A stretch of DNA of 64,000 nt from Terebella lapidaria (Eukaryota > Annelida > Polychaeta > Terebellida > Terebellidae): contig OX424563.1 of NCBI GenBank assembly GCA_949152475.1, positions 39,256,120 to 39,320,119 on the forward strand, read 5' to 3'. The notes beneath the pieces are model-generated. The model was not told the DNA's origin. It did no database searches and saw only the letters and a program-made list of their open reading frames with translations. Made by a program: the position numbers and the translations under genes. Of this stretch, positions 27,557-41,200 are shown piece by piece; position 1 is the first letter of the stretch; every line of letters starts with the position of its first letter.

Positions 27557-30500
27557 GGTGATGCTCCACCATACGATGGACATGCTATGCTCCACCGTAC
27601 GATGGACATTTGACGCTCCACCGTACGATGGACATGAGACGCTCCACCGTACGATCGACATGCGATGCTTCACAGTACGATTGACATGTGATGCTCCACT
27701 GTACGATGGACATCTAACGCTCCACCATACGATGGACATGAGATGCTCCACCGTACGATGGACATGTGACGCTCCACCGAATGATGGACATGCGAGGTTC
27801 CACCGTAAGATGGACATGTGACGCTCCATCGTACGATAGACATGCGATGCTCCACCGTACGATGGACATGTGATGCTCCACTGTACAATGGACATGTGAC
27901 GCTCCACCGTATGATGGACATGCAAGGCTCCACTGTACCATGGACATGTGACACTCCACCGTACGATGGACATGCGACGCTCTACCGTAGGATGGACTAG
28001 CGAAGCTCCACCGTAAGATGGACATGTGACGCTCCACCGTACGATGGACATCTGACGCTCCACCGTACGATGGACATGCTATGCTCCAGCGTACGATAGA
28101 CATGTGACGCTCCACCGTACGATGGACATGGGACGCTACACCATATAATGGACATGTGACGCTCCACCGTACGATGGACATGAGACGCTCCACCGTATAT
28201 GGACATGTGACGCTCCACCGTACGATGGACATGTGACGCTCCACTGTATGATGGACATGCAAAGCTCCACTGTACGATGGACATGTGACGCTCCACCGTA
28301 CGATGGACATACGAGGCTCCACCGTAAGATGGACATGTGACGCTCCACTGTACAATGGACATGTGACGCTCCACCGTATGATGGACATGCAAGGCTCCAC
28401 TGTACATTGGACATGGGACGCTCCACCGAATGATGGACATGCGAGGCTCCACCATAAGATGGACATGTGACGCTCCACCGTACGATGGACATGCGACGCT
28501 CCACCGTACGATGGACATGTGACGCTCCACCGAAGGATGGACATGTGATGCTCCACCGAAGGATGGACATGCGAGGCTCCACTGTAAGATGGACATGTTA
28601 TGCTCCACCGTACGATGGACATGCGACGCTCCATCGTACGATGGACATGGGATGCTCCACCGTATGATGGACATGTGACACTCCACTGTATGATGGATAT
28701 GCGATGCTCCACTGTACGATGGACATGTGATGTTCCACCGTACGATGGACATCTGACGCTCCACCGTAGGATGGACATGTGACGCTCCACCGTACGATGG
28801 ACATGTGATGCTCCACCGTACGATGGACATGGGATGCTCCATCGTACGATGGACATGTGATGCTCCACCATACGATGGACATGCTATGCTCTACCATACG
28901 ATGGACATGTGACGCTCCACCGTACGATGGACATGAGACGCTCCACCGTACGATCGACATGCGATGTTTCACAGTACGATTGACATGTGATGCTCCACTG
29001 TACGATGGACATCTAACGCTCCACCATACGATGGACATGAGATGCTCCACCGTACGATGGACATGTGACGCTCCACCGAATGAGGGACATGCGAGGTTCC
29101 ACCGTAAGATGGACATGTGACGCTCCACCGTACGATAGACATGCGATGCTCCACCGTACGATGGACATGTGACGCTCCACTGTACAATGGACATGTGACG
29201 CTCCACCGTATGATGGACATGCAAGGCTCCACTGTACAATGGACATGTGACACTCCACCGTACGATGGACATGCGATGCTCTATCGTATGATGGACTAGC
29301 GAAGCTCCACCGTACGATGGACATGTGACGCTCCACTGTAAAATGGACATGTGACGCTCCACCGTATGATGGACATGCAAGGCTCCACTGTACAATGGAC
29401 ATGTGACACTCCACCGTACGATGGACATGCGACGCTCTACCGTAGGATGGACTAGCGAAGCTCCACCGTAAGATGGACATCTGACGCTCCACCGTACGAT
29501 GGACATGTGATGCTCCACTGTACGATGGACATGTGACGCTCCACCGTACGATGGACATGGGACGCTCCACTGTATGATGGACATGCAAAGCTCCACTGTA
29601 CGATGGACATGTGACGCTCCACCGTACGATGGACATACGAGGCTCCACCGTAAGATGGACATGTGACGCTCCACTGTACAATGGACATGTGACGCTCCAC
29701 CGTATGATGGACATGCAAGGCTCCACTGTACAATGGACATGGGACGCTCCACCGAATGATGGACATGCGAGGCTCCACCATAAGATCGACATGTGACGCT
29801 CCACCGTACGATGGACATGCGACGCTCCACCGTACGATGGACATGTGACGCTCCACCGAAGGATGGACATGTGATGCTCCACCGAAGGATGGACATGCGA
29901 GGCTCCACTGTAAGATGGACATGTTATGCTCCACCGTACGATGGACATGCGACGCTCCATCGTACGATGGACATGGGATGCTCCACCGTATGATGGACAT
30001 GTGACACTCCACTGTACGATGGATATGCGATGCTCCACCGTACGATGGACATGTGATGTTCCACTGTACGATGGACATCTGACGCTCCACCGTAGGATGG
30101 ACATGTGACGCTCCACCGTACGATGGACATGTGATGCTCCACCGTACGATGGACATGGGATGCTCCATCGTACGATGGACAGGTGATGCTCCACCATACG
30201 ATGGACATGCTATGCTCCACCGTACGATGGACATTTGACGCTCCACCGTACGATGGACATGAGACGCTCCACCGTACGATCGACATGCGATGCTTCACAG
30301 TACGATTGACATGTGATGCTCCACTGTACGATGGACATCTAACGCTCCACCATACGATGGACATGAGATGCTCCACCGTACGATGGACATGTGACGCTCC
30401 ACCGAATGATGGACATGCGAGGTTCCACCGTAAGATGGACATGTGACGCTCCATCGTACGATAGACATGCGATGCTCCACCGTACGATGGACATGTGATG

Positions 30501-32805
30501 CTCCACTGTACAATGGACATGTGACGCTCCACCGTATGATGGACATGCAAGGCTCCACTGTACCATGGACATGTGACACTCCACCGTACGATGGACATGC
30601 GACGCTCTACCGTAGGATGGACTAGCGAAGCTCCACCGTAAGATGGACATGTGACGCTCCACCGTACGATGGACATCTGACGCTCCACCGTACGATGGAC
30701 ATGCTATGCTCCAGCGTACGATAGACATGTGACGCTCCACCGTACGATGGACATGGGACGCTACACCATATAATGGACATGTGACGCTCCACCGTACGAT
30801 GGACATGAGACGCTCCACCGTATATGGACATGTGACGCTCCACCGTACGATGGACATGTGACGCTCCACTGTATGATGGACATGCAAAGCTCCACTGTAC
30901 GATGGACATGTGACGCTCCACCGTACGATGGACATACGAGGCTCCACCGTAAGATGGACATGTGACGCTCCACTGTACAATGGACATGTGACGCTCCACC
31001 GTATGATGGACATGCAAGGCTCCACTGTACATTGGACATGGGACGCTCCACCGAATGATGGACATGCGAGGCTCCACCATAAGATGGACATGTGACGCTC
31101 CACCGTACGATGGACATGCGACGCTCCACCGTACGATGGACATGTGACGCTCCACCGAAGGATGGACATGTGATGCTCCACCGAAGGATGGACATGCGAG
31201 GCTCCACTGTAAGATGGACATGTTATGCTCCACCGTACGATGGACATGCGACGCTCCATCGTACGATGGACATGGGATGCTCCACCGTATGATGGACATG
31301 TGACACTCCACTGTATGATGGATATGCGATGCTCCACTGTACGATGGACATGTGATGTTCCACCGTACGATGGACATCTGACGCTCCACCGTAGGATGGA
31401 CATGTGACGCTCCACCGTACGATGGACATGTGATGCTCCACCGTACGATGGACATGGGATGCTCCATCGTACGATGGACATGTGATGCTCCACCATACGA
31501 TGGACATGCTATGCTCTACCATACGATGGACATGTGACGCTCCACCGTACGATGGACATGAGACGCTCCACCGTACGATCGACATGCGATGTTTCACAGT
31601 ACGATTGACATGTGATGCTCCACTGTACGATGGACATCTAACGCTCCACCATACGATGGACATGAGATGCTCCACCGTACGATGGACATGTGACGCTCCA
31701 CCGAATGATGGACATGCGAGGTTCCACCGTAAGATGGACATGTGACGCTCCACCGTACGATAGACATGCGATGCTCCACCGTACGATGGACATGTGACGC
31801 TCCACTGTACAATGGACATGTGACGCTCCACCGTATGATGGACATGCAAGGCTCCACTGTACAATGGACATGTGACACTCCACCGTACGATGGACATGCG
31901 ACGCTCTACCGTAGGATGGACTAGCGAAGCTCCACCGTACGATGGACATGTGACGCTCCACTGTAAAATGGACATGTGACGCTCCACCGTATGATGGACA
32001 TGCAAGGCTCCACTGTACAATGGACATGTGACACTCCACCGTACGATGGACATGCGACGCTCTACCGTAGGATGGACTAGCGAAGCTCCACCGTAAGATG
32101 GACATCTGACGCTCCACCGTACGATGGACATGTGATGCTCCACTGTACGATGGACATGTGACGCTCCACCGTACGATGGACATGGGACGCTCCACTGTAT
32201 GATGGACATGCAAAGCTCCACTGTACGATGGACATGTGACGCTCCACCGTACGATGGACATACGAGGCTCCACCGTAAGATGGACATGTGACGCTCCACT
32301 GTACAATGGACATGTGACGCTCCACCGTATGATGGACATGCAAGGCTCCACTGTACAATGGACATGGGACGCTCCACCGAATGATGGACATGCGAGGCTC
32401 CACCATAAGATCGACATGTGACGCTCCACCGTACGATGGACATGCGACGCTCCACCGTACGATGGACATGTGACGCTCCACCGAAGGATGGACATGTGAT
32501 GCTCCACCGAAGGATGGACATGCGAGGCTCCACTGTAAGATGGACATGTTATGCTCCACCGTACGATGGACATGCGACGCTCCATCGTACGATGGACATG
32601 GGATGCTCCACCGTATGATGGACATGTGACACTCCACTGTACGATGGATATGCGATGCTCCACCGTACGATGGACATGTGATGTTCCACCGTACGATGGA
32701 CATCTGACGCTCCACCGTAGGATGGACATGTGACGCTCCACCGTACCATGGACATGTGATGCTCCACCGTACGATGGACATGGGATGCTCCATCGTACGA
32801 TGGAC
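24931..32805 (+). repeat. Three tandem copies of the 2,625-bp higher-order unit (copy A)
   Basis: The start marker CAGGTGATG recurs at 24931, 27556 and 30181, exactly 2,625 bp apart, and the 25-bp monomers at 25571, 28196 and 30821 show the same spacing. At 32806 the marker is replaced by CATGTGATG, so the run ends after three copies. The copies differ by few bases. Copy 1 carries a unique cluster of G-to-A changes at 26148-26159. Copies 1 and 2 share GAATGAGGGAC, where copy 3 and the left block have GAATGATGGAC. Confidence 0.85.
26148..26159 (+). other. Cluster of five G-to-A changes in one monomer
   Basis: The bases from 26145 read GATAAACATATAACAC where paralogs at 6526 and in the next 2,625-bp unit read GATGGACATGTGACGC. 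The changes are G to A at 26148, 26149, 26154, 26156 and 26159. No other kind of change occurs in the stretch, and every G between those limits is altered. Copy B carries the same cluster at 50524, 50525, 50530, 50532 and 50535. Confidence 0.9.
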
Positions 32806-35791
32806 ATGTGATGCTCCACCATACGATGGACATGCTATGCTCTACCATACGATGGACATGTGACGCTCCACCGTACGATGGACATGAGACGCTCCACCGT
32901 ACGATCGACATGCGATGTTTCACAGTACGATTGACATGTGATGCTCCACTGTACGATGGACATCTAACGCTCCACCATACGATGGACATGAGATGCTCCA
33001 CCGTACGATGGACATGTGACGCTCCACCGAATGATGGACATGCGAGGTTCCACCGTAAGATGGACATGTGACGCTCCACCGTACGATAGACATGCGATGC
33101 TCCACCGTACGATGGACATGTGACGCTCCACTGTACAATGGACATGTGACGCTCCACCGTATGATGGACATGCAAGGCTCCACTGTACAATGGACATGTG
33201 ACACTCCACCGTACGATGGACATGCGACGCTCTACCGTAGGATGGACTAGCGAAGCTCCACCGTACGATGGACATGTGACGCTCCACTGTACAATGGACA
33301 TGTGACGCTCCACCGTATGATGGACATGCAAGGCTCCACTGTACAATGGATATGTGACACTCCACCGTACGATGGACATGCGACGCTCTACCGTAGGATG
33401 GACTAGCGAAGCTCCACCGTAAGATGGACATCTGACGCTCCACCGTACGATGGACATGTGATGCTCCACTGTACGATGGACATGTGACGCTCCACCGTAC
33501 GATGGACATGGGACGCTCCAATGTACGATGGACATGCGACGCTCCACTGTACGATGGACATGCGATGCTCCACTGTACGACGGACATGTGACGCTCCACC
33601 TTACGATGGACATCTGACGCTCCACTGTACGATCGGCATGTGATGCTCCACTGTACAATGCACATGTGACGCTCCACCGTATGATGGACATGCAAGGCTC
33701 CACTGTACAATGGACATGTGACACTCCACCGTACGATGGACATGCGACGCTCTACCGTAGGATGGACTAGCGAAGCTCCACCGTAAGATGGACATGTGAC
33801 GCTCCACAGTACGATGGACATCTGACGCTCCACCGTACGATGGACATGTGATGCTCCACTGTACGATGGACATGTGATGCTCCACCGTACGATGGACATG
33901 GGACGCTCCAATGTACGATGGACATGCGACGCTCCACTGTACGATGGACATGCGATGCTCCACTGTACGACGGACATGTGACGCTCCACCGTACGATGGA
34001 CATGGGACGCTCCACTGTATGATGGACATGCAAAGCTCCACTGTACGATGGACATGTGACGCTCCACCGTACGATGGACATACGAGGCTCCACCGTAAGA
34101 TGGACATGTGACGCTCCACTGTACAATGGACATGTGACGCTCCACCGTATGATGGACATGCAAGGCTCCACTGTACAATGGACATGGGACGCTCCACCGA
34201 ATGATGGACATGCGAGGCTCCACCATAAGATCGACATGTGACGCTCCACCGTACGATGGACATGCGACGCTCCACCGTACGATGGACATGTGACGCTCCA
34301 CCGAAGGATGGACATGTGATGCTCCACCAAAGGATGGACATGCGAGGCTCCACTGTAAGATGGACATGTTATGCTCCACCGTACGATGGACATGCGACGC
34401 TCCATCGTACGATGGACATGGGATGCTCCACCGTATGATGGACATGTGACACTCCACTGTACGATGGATATGCGATGCTCCACCGTACGATGGACATGTG
34501 ATGTTCCACCGTACGATGGACATCTGACGCTCCACCGTAGGATGGACATGTGACGCTCCACCGTACCATGGACATGTGATGCTCCACCGTACGATGGACA
34601 TGGGATGCTCCATCGTACGATGGACATGTGATGCTCCACCATACGATGGACATGCTATGCTCTACCATACGATGGACATGTGACGCTCCACCGTACGATG
34701 GACATGAGACGCTCCACCGTACAATCGACATGCGATGTTTCACAGTACGATTGACATGTGATGCTCCACTGTACGATGGACATCTAACGCTCCACCATAC
34801 GATGGACATGAGATGCTCCACCGTACGATGGACATGTGACGCTCCACCGAATGATGGACATGCGAGGTTCCACCGTAAGATGGACATGTGACGCTCCACC
34901 GTACGATAGACATGCGATGCTCCACCGTACGATGGACATGTGACGCTCCACGGTACAATGGACATGTGACGCTCCACCGTATGATGGACATGCAAGGCTC
35001 CACTGTACAATGGACATGTGACACTCCACCGTACGATGGACATGCGACGCTCTACCGTAGGATGGACTAGCGAAGCTCCACCGTACGATGGACATGTGAC
35101 GCTCCACTGTACAATGGACATGTGACGCTCCACCGTATGATGGACATGCAAGGCTCCACTGTACAATGGATATGTGACACTCCACCGTACGATGGACATG
35201 CGACGCTCTACCGTAGGATGGACTAGCGAAGCTCCACCGTAAGATGGACATCTGACGCTCCACCGTACGATGGACATGTGATGCTCCACTGTACGATGGA
35301 CATGTGACGCTCCACCGTACGATGGACATGGGACGCTCCAATGTACGATGGACATGCGACACTCCACTGTACGATGGACATGCGATGCTCCACTGTACGA
35401 CGGACATGTGACGCTCCACCTTACGATGGACATCTGACGCTCCACTGTACGATCGGCATGTGATGCTCCACTGTACAATGCACATGTGACGCTCCACCGT
35501 ATGATGGACATGCAAGGCTCCACTGTACAATGGACATGTGACACTCCACCGTACGATGGACATGCGACGCTCTACCGTAGGATGGACTAGCGAAGCTCCA
35601 CCGTAAGATGGACATGTGACGCTCCACAGTACGATGGACATCTGACGCTCCACCGTACGATGGACATGTGATGCTCCACTGTACGATGGACATGTGATGC
35701 TCCACCGTACGATGGACATGGGACGCTCCAATGTACGATGGACATGCGACGCTCCACTGTACGATGGACATGCGATGCTCCACTGTACGAC
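32152..35791 (+). repeat. Tandem duplication of a 1,820-bp unit (70 monomers)
   Basis: 32152-33971 and 33972-35791 align at an offset of exactly 1,820 bp. The left limit is 32151 (T) against 33971 (C). At the right edge identity runs on for 18 bp (33972-33989 with 35792-35809) before CCACC and CCACT separate. Copy 2 has private substitutions, such as ACAATCGAC near 34721 and CACGGTAC near 34949. The same pair is present in copy B at 56528-60167. Confidence 0.8.
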
Positions 35792-37484
35792 GGACATGTG
35801 ACGCTCCACTGTATGATGGACATGCGAGGTTCCACCGTACGATGGACATGGGATGCTCCATCGTACGATGGACATGTGACGCTCCACCGTGCGATCGACA
35901 TGCGATGCTCCACCGTACGATGGACATGTGATGCTCCATCGTACGATGGACATCTGACGCTCCACCGTACGATGGACATGTGACGCTCCACCGTACGATG
36001 GACATGGGACGCTCCACCGTACAATGGACATGTGACGCTCCACCGTACAATGGACATGTGACGCTCCATCGTACGATGGACATGTGACGCTATACTGAAT
36101 GATGGACATGCGAGGCTCCACCGTAAGATGGACATGTGACGCTCCACCGTATGATGGACATGCGACGCTCAATCGTACGATGGACATGGGATGCTCCACC
36201 GTATGATGGACATGTGACGCTCCACCGTACGATGGACATGTGACGCTCCACTGTATGATGGACATGTGACGCTCCACCGTACGATGGACATGTGACGCTC
36301 CACTGTATGATGGAAATGCAAAGCTCCACTGTACGATGGACATGTGACGCTCCACCGTACGATAGACATACGAGGCTCCATCGTAAGATGGACATGTGAC
36401 GCTCCACTGTACAATGGACATGTGACGCTCCACCGTATGATGGACATGCAAGGCTCCACTGTACAATGGACATGTGACACTCCACCGTACGATGGACATG
36501 CGACGCTCTACCGTAGGACGGAGTAGCGAAGCTCCACCGTAAGATGGACATGTGACGCTCCACAGTACGATGGACATCTGACGCTCCACCGTACGATGGA
36601 CATGCTATGCTCCAGCGTACGATAGACATGTGACGCTCCACCGTACGATGGACATGGGACGCTCCACCGTATAATGGACATGTGACGCTCCACCGTACGA
36701 TGGACATGAGACGCTCCACCGTATATGGACATGTGACGCTCCACCGTACGATGGACATGTGACGCTCCACTGTATGATGGACATGCAAAGCTCCACTGTA
36801 CGATGGACATGTGACGCTCCACCGTACGATGGACATACGAGGCTCCACCGTAAGATGGACATGTGACACTCCGCTGTACGATGGACATGCGACGCTCCAC
36901 TGTACGATGGACATGTTACGCTCCACCGTACGATGGACATGCGACGCTCCATCGTACGATGGACATGGGATGCTCCACCGTATGATGGACATGTGACACT
37001 CCGCTGTACGATGGACATGCGACGCTCCACTGTACGATGGACATGTTACGCTCCACCGTACGATGGACATGCGACGCTCCATCGTACGATGGACATGGGA
37101 TGCTCCACCGTATGATGGACATGTGACACTCCACTGTACGATGGATATGCTATGCTCCACCGTACGATGGACATGTGACGCTCCACCGTACGATCGACAT
37201 GCGATGCTCCACCGTACGATGGACATGTGATGCTCCATCGTACGATGGACATCTGACGCTCCACCGTACGATGGACATGGGATGCTCCACCGTATGATGG
37301 ACATGTGACACTCCACTGTACGATGGATATGCGATGCTCCACCGTACGATGGACATGTGATGTTCCACCGTACGATGGACATCTGACGCTCCACCGTAGG
37401 ATGGACATGTGACGCTCCACCGTACGATGGACATGTGATGCTCCACCGTACGATGGACATGGGATGCTCCATCGTACGATGGAC

Positions 37485-38089
37485 AGGTGATGCTCCACCA
37501 TACGATGGACATGCTATGCTCCACCGTACGATGGACATTTGACGCTCCACCGTACGATGGACATGAGACGCTCCACCGTACGATCGACATGCGATGCTTC
37601 ACAGTACGATTGACATGTGATGCTCCACTGTACGATGGACATCTAACGCTCCACCATACGATGGACATGAGATGCTCCACCGTACGATGGACATGTGACG
37701 CTCCACCGAATGATGGACATGCGAGGTTCCACCGTAAGATGGACATGTGACGCTCCATCGTACGATAGACATGCGATGCTCCACCGTACGATGGACATGT
37801 GATGCTCCACTGTACAATGGACATGTGACGCTCCACCGTATGATGGACATGCAAGGCTCCACTGTACCATGGACATGTGACACTCCACCGTACGATGGAC
37901 ATGCGACGCTCTACCGTATAATGGACTAGCGAAGCTCCACCGTAAGATGGACATGTGACGCTCCACCGTACGATGGACATCTGACGCTCCACCGTACGAT
38001 GGACATGCTATGCTCCAGCGTACGATAGACATGTGACGCTCCACCGTACGATGGACATGGGACGCTACACCATATAATGGACATGTGAC
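37485..38089 (+). repeat. Truncated 2,625-bp unit cut by the A/B junction
   Basis: The start marker CAGGTGATG is at 37484 and the sequence follows the 2,625-bp unit, including the ATGGACGCT-region variant CTACACCATATAATGG near 38067, until the junction stretch. From there it becomes the 13.7-kb type of sequence. The uncut counterpart starts at 61861 in copy B and runs past 62466 to the window end. Confidence 0.8.
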
Positions 38090-38270
38090 GCTCCACCGTA
38101 CGATGGACATGAGACGCTCCACCGTATATGGACATGTGACGCTCCACCGTACGATGGACATGTGACGCTCCACTGTATGATGGACATGCAAAGCTCCACT
38201 GTACGATGGACATGTGACGCTCCACCGTACGATGGACATACGAGGCTCCACCGTAAGATGGACATGTGAC
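38090..38270 (+). other. A/B junction: 181-bp stretch common to both breakpoints
   Basis: This stretch is identical to 13714-13894 at the start of A and to 62466-62646 just after B. On the left, 38089 agrees with 62465 (C) but not with 13713 (G). On the right, 38271 (A) agrees with 13895 but not with 62647 (G). The exchange that made the duplication therefore lies somewhere in these 181 bases, which include a 25-bp monomer at 38125. This is the signature of homologous unequal exchange between two paralogous positions. Confidence 0.85.
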
Positions 38271-41200
38271 ACTCCGCTGTACGATGGACATGCGACACTC
38301 CACTGTACGATGGACATGTTACGCTCCACCGTACGATGGACATGCGACGCTCCATCGTACGATGGACATGGGATGCTCCACCGTATGATGGACATGTGAC
38401 ACTCCGCTGTACGATGGACATGCGACGCTCCACTGTACGATGGACATGTTACGCTCCACCGTACGATGGACATGCGACGCTCCATCGTACGATGGACATG
38501 GGATGCTCCACTGTATGATGGACATGTGACACTCCACTGTACGATGGATATGCGATGCTCCACCGTACGATGGACATGTGATGTTCCATCGTACGATGGA
38601 CATGGGATGCTCCACCGTATGATGGACATGTGACACTCCGCTGTACGATGGACATGCGACGCTCCACTGTACGATGGACATGTTACGCTCCACCGTACGA
38701 TGGACATGCGACGCTCCATCGTACGATGGACATGGGATGCTCCACCGTATGATGGACATGTGACACTCCGCTGTACGATGGACATGCGACGCTCCACTGT
38801 ACGATGGACATGTTACGCTCCACCGTACGATGGACATGCGACGCTCCATCGTACGATGGACATGGGATGCTCCACCGTATGATGGACATGTGACACTCCG
38901 CTGTACGATGGACATGCGACGCTCCACTGTACGATGGACATGTTACGCTCCACCGTACGATGGACATGCGACGCTCCATCGTACGATGGACATGGGATGC
39001 TCCACCGTATGATGGACATGTGACACTCCACTGTACGATGGATATGCGATGCTCCACCGTACGATGGACATGTGATGTTCCACCGTACGATGGACATCTG
39101 ACGCTCCACCGTAGGATGGACATGTGACGCTCCACCGTACGATGGACATGTGATGCTCCACCGTACGATGGACATGGGATGCTCCATCGTACGATGGACA
39201 GGTGATGCTCCACCATACGATGGACATGCTATGCTCCACCGTACGATGGACATTTGACGCTCCACCGTACGATGGACATGAGACGCTCCACCGTACGATC
39301 GACATGCGATGCTTCACAGTACGATTGACATGTGATGCTCCACTGTACGATGGACATCTAACGCTCCACCATACGATGGACATGAGATGCTCCACCGTAC
39401 GATGGACATGTGACGCTCCACCGAATGATGGACATGCGAGGTTCCACCGTAAGATGGACATGTGACGCTCCACCGTACGATAGACATGCGATGCTCCACC
39501 GTACGATGGACATGTGATGCTCCACTGTACAATGGACATGTGACGCTCCACCGTATGATGGACATGCAAGGCTCCACTGTACAATGGACATGTGACACTC
39601 CACCGTACGATGGACATGCGACGCTCTACCGTAGAATGGACTAGCGAAGCTCCACCGTAAGATGGACATGTGACGCTCCACCGTACGATGGACATCTGAC
39701 GCTCCACCGTACGATGGACATGCTATGCTCCAGCGTACGATAGACATGTGACGCTCCACCGTACGATGGACATGGGACGCTCCACCGTATAATGGACATG
39801 TGACGCTCCACCGTACGATGGACATGAGACGCTCCACCGTATATGGACATGTGACGCTCCACCGTACGATGGACATGTGACGCTCCACTGTATGATGGAC
39901 ATGCAAAGCTCCACTGTACGATGGACATGTGACGCTCCACCGTACGATGGACATACGAGGCTCCACCGTAAGATGGACATTTGACGCTCCACCGTACGAT
40001 GGACATGAGACGCTCCACCGTACGATCTACATGCGATGCTTCACAGTACGATTGACATGTGATGCTCCACTGTACGATGGACATCTAACGCTCCACCATA
40101 CGATGGACATGAGATGCTCCACCGTACGATGGACATGTGACGCTCCACCGTACGATAGACATGCGATGCTCCACCGTACGATGGACATGTGATGCTCCAC
40201 TGTACAATGGACATGTGACGCTCCACCGTATGATGGACATGCAAGGCTCCACTGTACAATGGACATGGGACGCTCCACCGAATGATGGACATGCGAGGCT
40301 CCACCATAAGATGGACATGTGACGCTCCACCGTACGATGGACATGCGACGCTCCACCGTACGATGGACATGTGACGCTCCACCGAAGGATGGACATGTGA
40401 TGCTCCACCGAAGGATGGACATGCGAGGCTCCACTGTAAGATGGACATGTTATGCTCCACCGTACGATGGACATGCGACGCTCCATCGTACGATGGACAT
40501 GGGATGCTCCACCGTATGATGGATATGTGACACTCCACTGTATGATGGATATGCGATGCTCCACCGTACGATGGACATGTGATGTTTCACCGTACGATGG
40601 ACATCTGACGCTCCACCGTAAAATGGACATGTGACGCTCCACAGTACGATGGACATCTGACGCTCCACCGTACGATGGACATGCTATGCTCCAGCGTACG
40701 ATAGACATGTGACGCTCCACCGTACGATGGACATGGGACGCTCCACCGTATAATGGACATGTGACGCTCCACCGTACGATGGACATGAGATGCTCCACCG
40801 TATATGGACATGTGACGCTCCACCGTACGATGGACATGTGAGGCTCCACTGTATGATGGACATGCAAAGCTCCACTGTACGATGGACATGTGACGCTCCA
40901 CCGTACGATGGACATACGAGGCTCCACCGTAAGATGGACATGTGACGCTCCACCGTACGATAGACATGCGATGCTCCACCGTACGATGGACATGTGATGC
41001 TCCACTGTACAATGGACATGTGACGCTCCACCGTATGATGGACATGCAAGGCTCCACTGTACAATGGACATGTGACACTCCACCGTACGATGGACATGCG
41101 ACGCTCTACCGTAGGATGGACTAGCGAAGCTCCACCGTAAGATGGACATGTGACGCTCCACAGTACGATGGACATCTGACGCTCCACCGTACGATGGACA

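Larger units (their letters stand above)
13714..38089 (+). repeat. 24,376-bp duplication, copy A
   Basis: Every landmark in this interval recurs 24,376 bp to the right, including all rare 25-bp monomers (13749 to 38125, 15464 to 39840 and so on up to 36722 to 61098). The length equals 938 monomers, 12 of them 25 bp. The left limit is the mismatch at 13713 (G, against C at 38089). I placed the boundaries at the leftmost possible position; the true breakpoint may lie up to 181 bp further right. I found three single-base differences from copy B (17871, 25932, 34329). I did not compare every base by eye, so three is a minimum. Confidence 0.9.

Noticed and set aside
34784-36589. Long reverse-strand open frames, up to 601 codons, as repeat-protein genes
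   Set aside because: All three reverse frames are open at once, because the monomer has no stops and its length is not a multiple of three. The translation is the satellite read in rotation. Stops fall wherever variants such as ACTAGCGAAGC, ATCTAACGC or TTCACAGTA occur. There is no promoter, unique end or codon-like pattern of variation.
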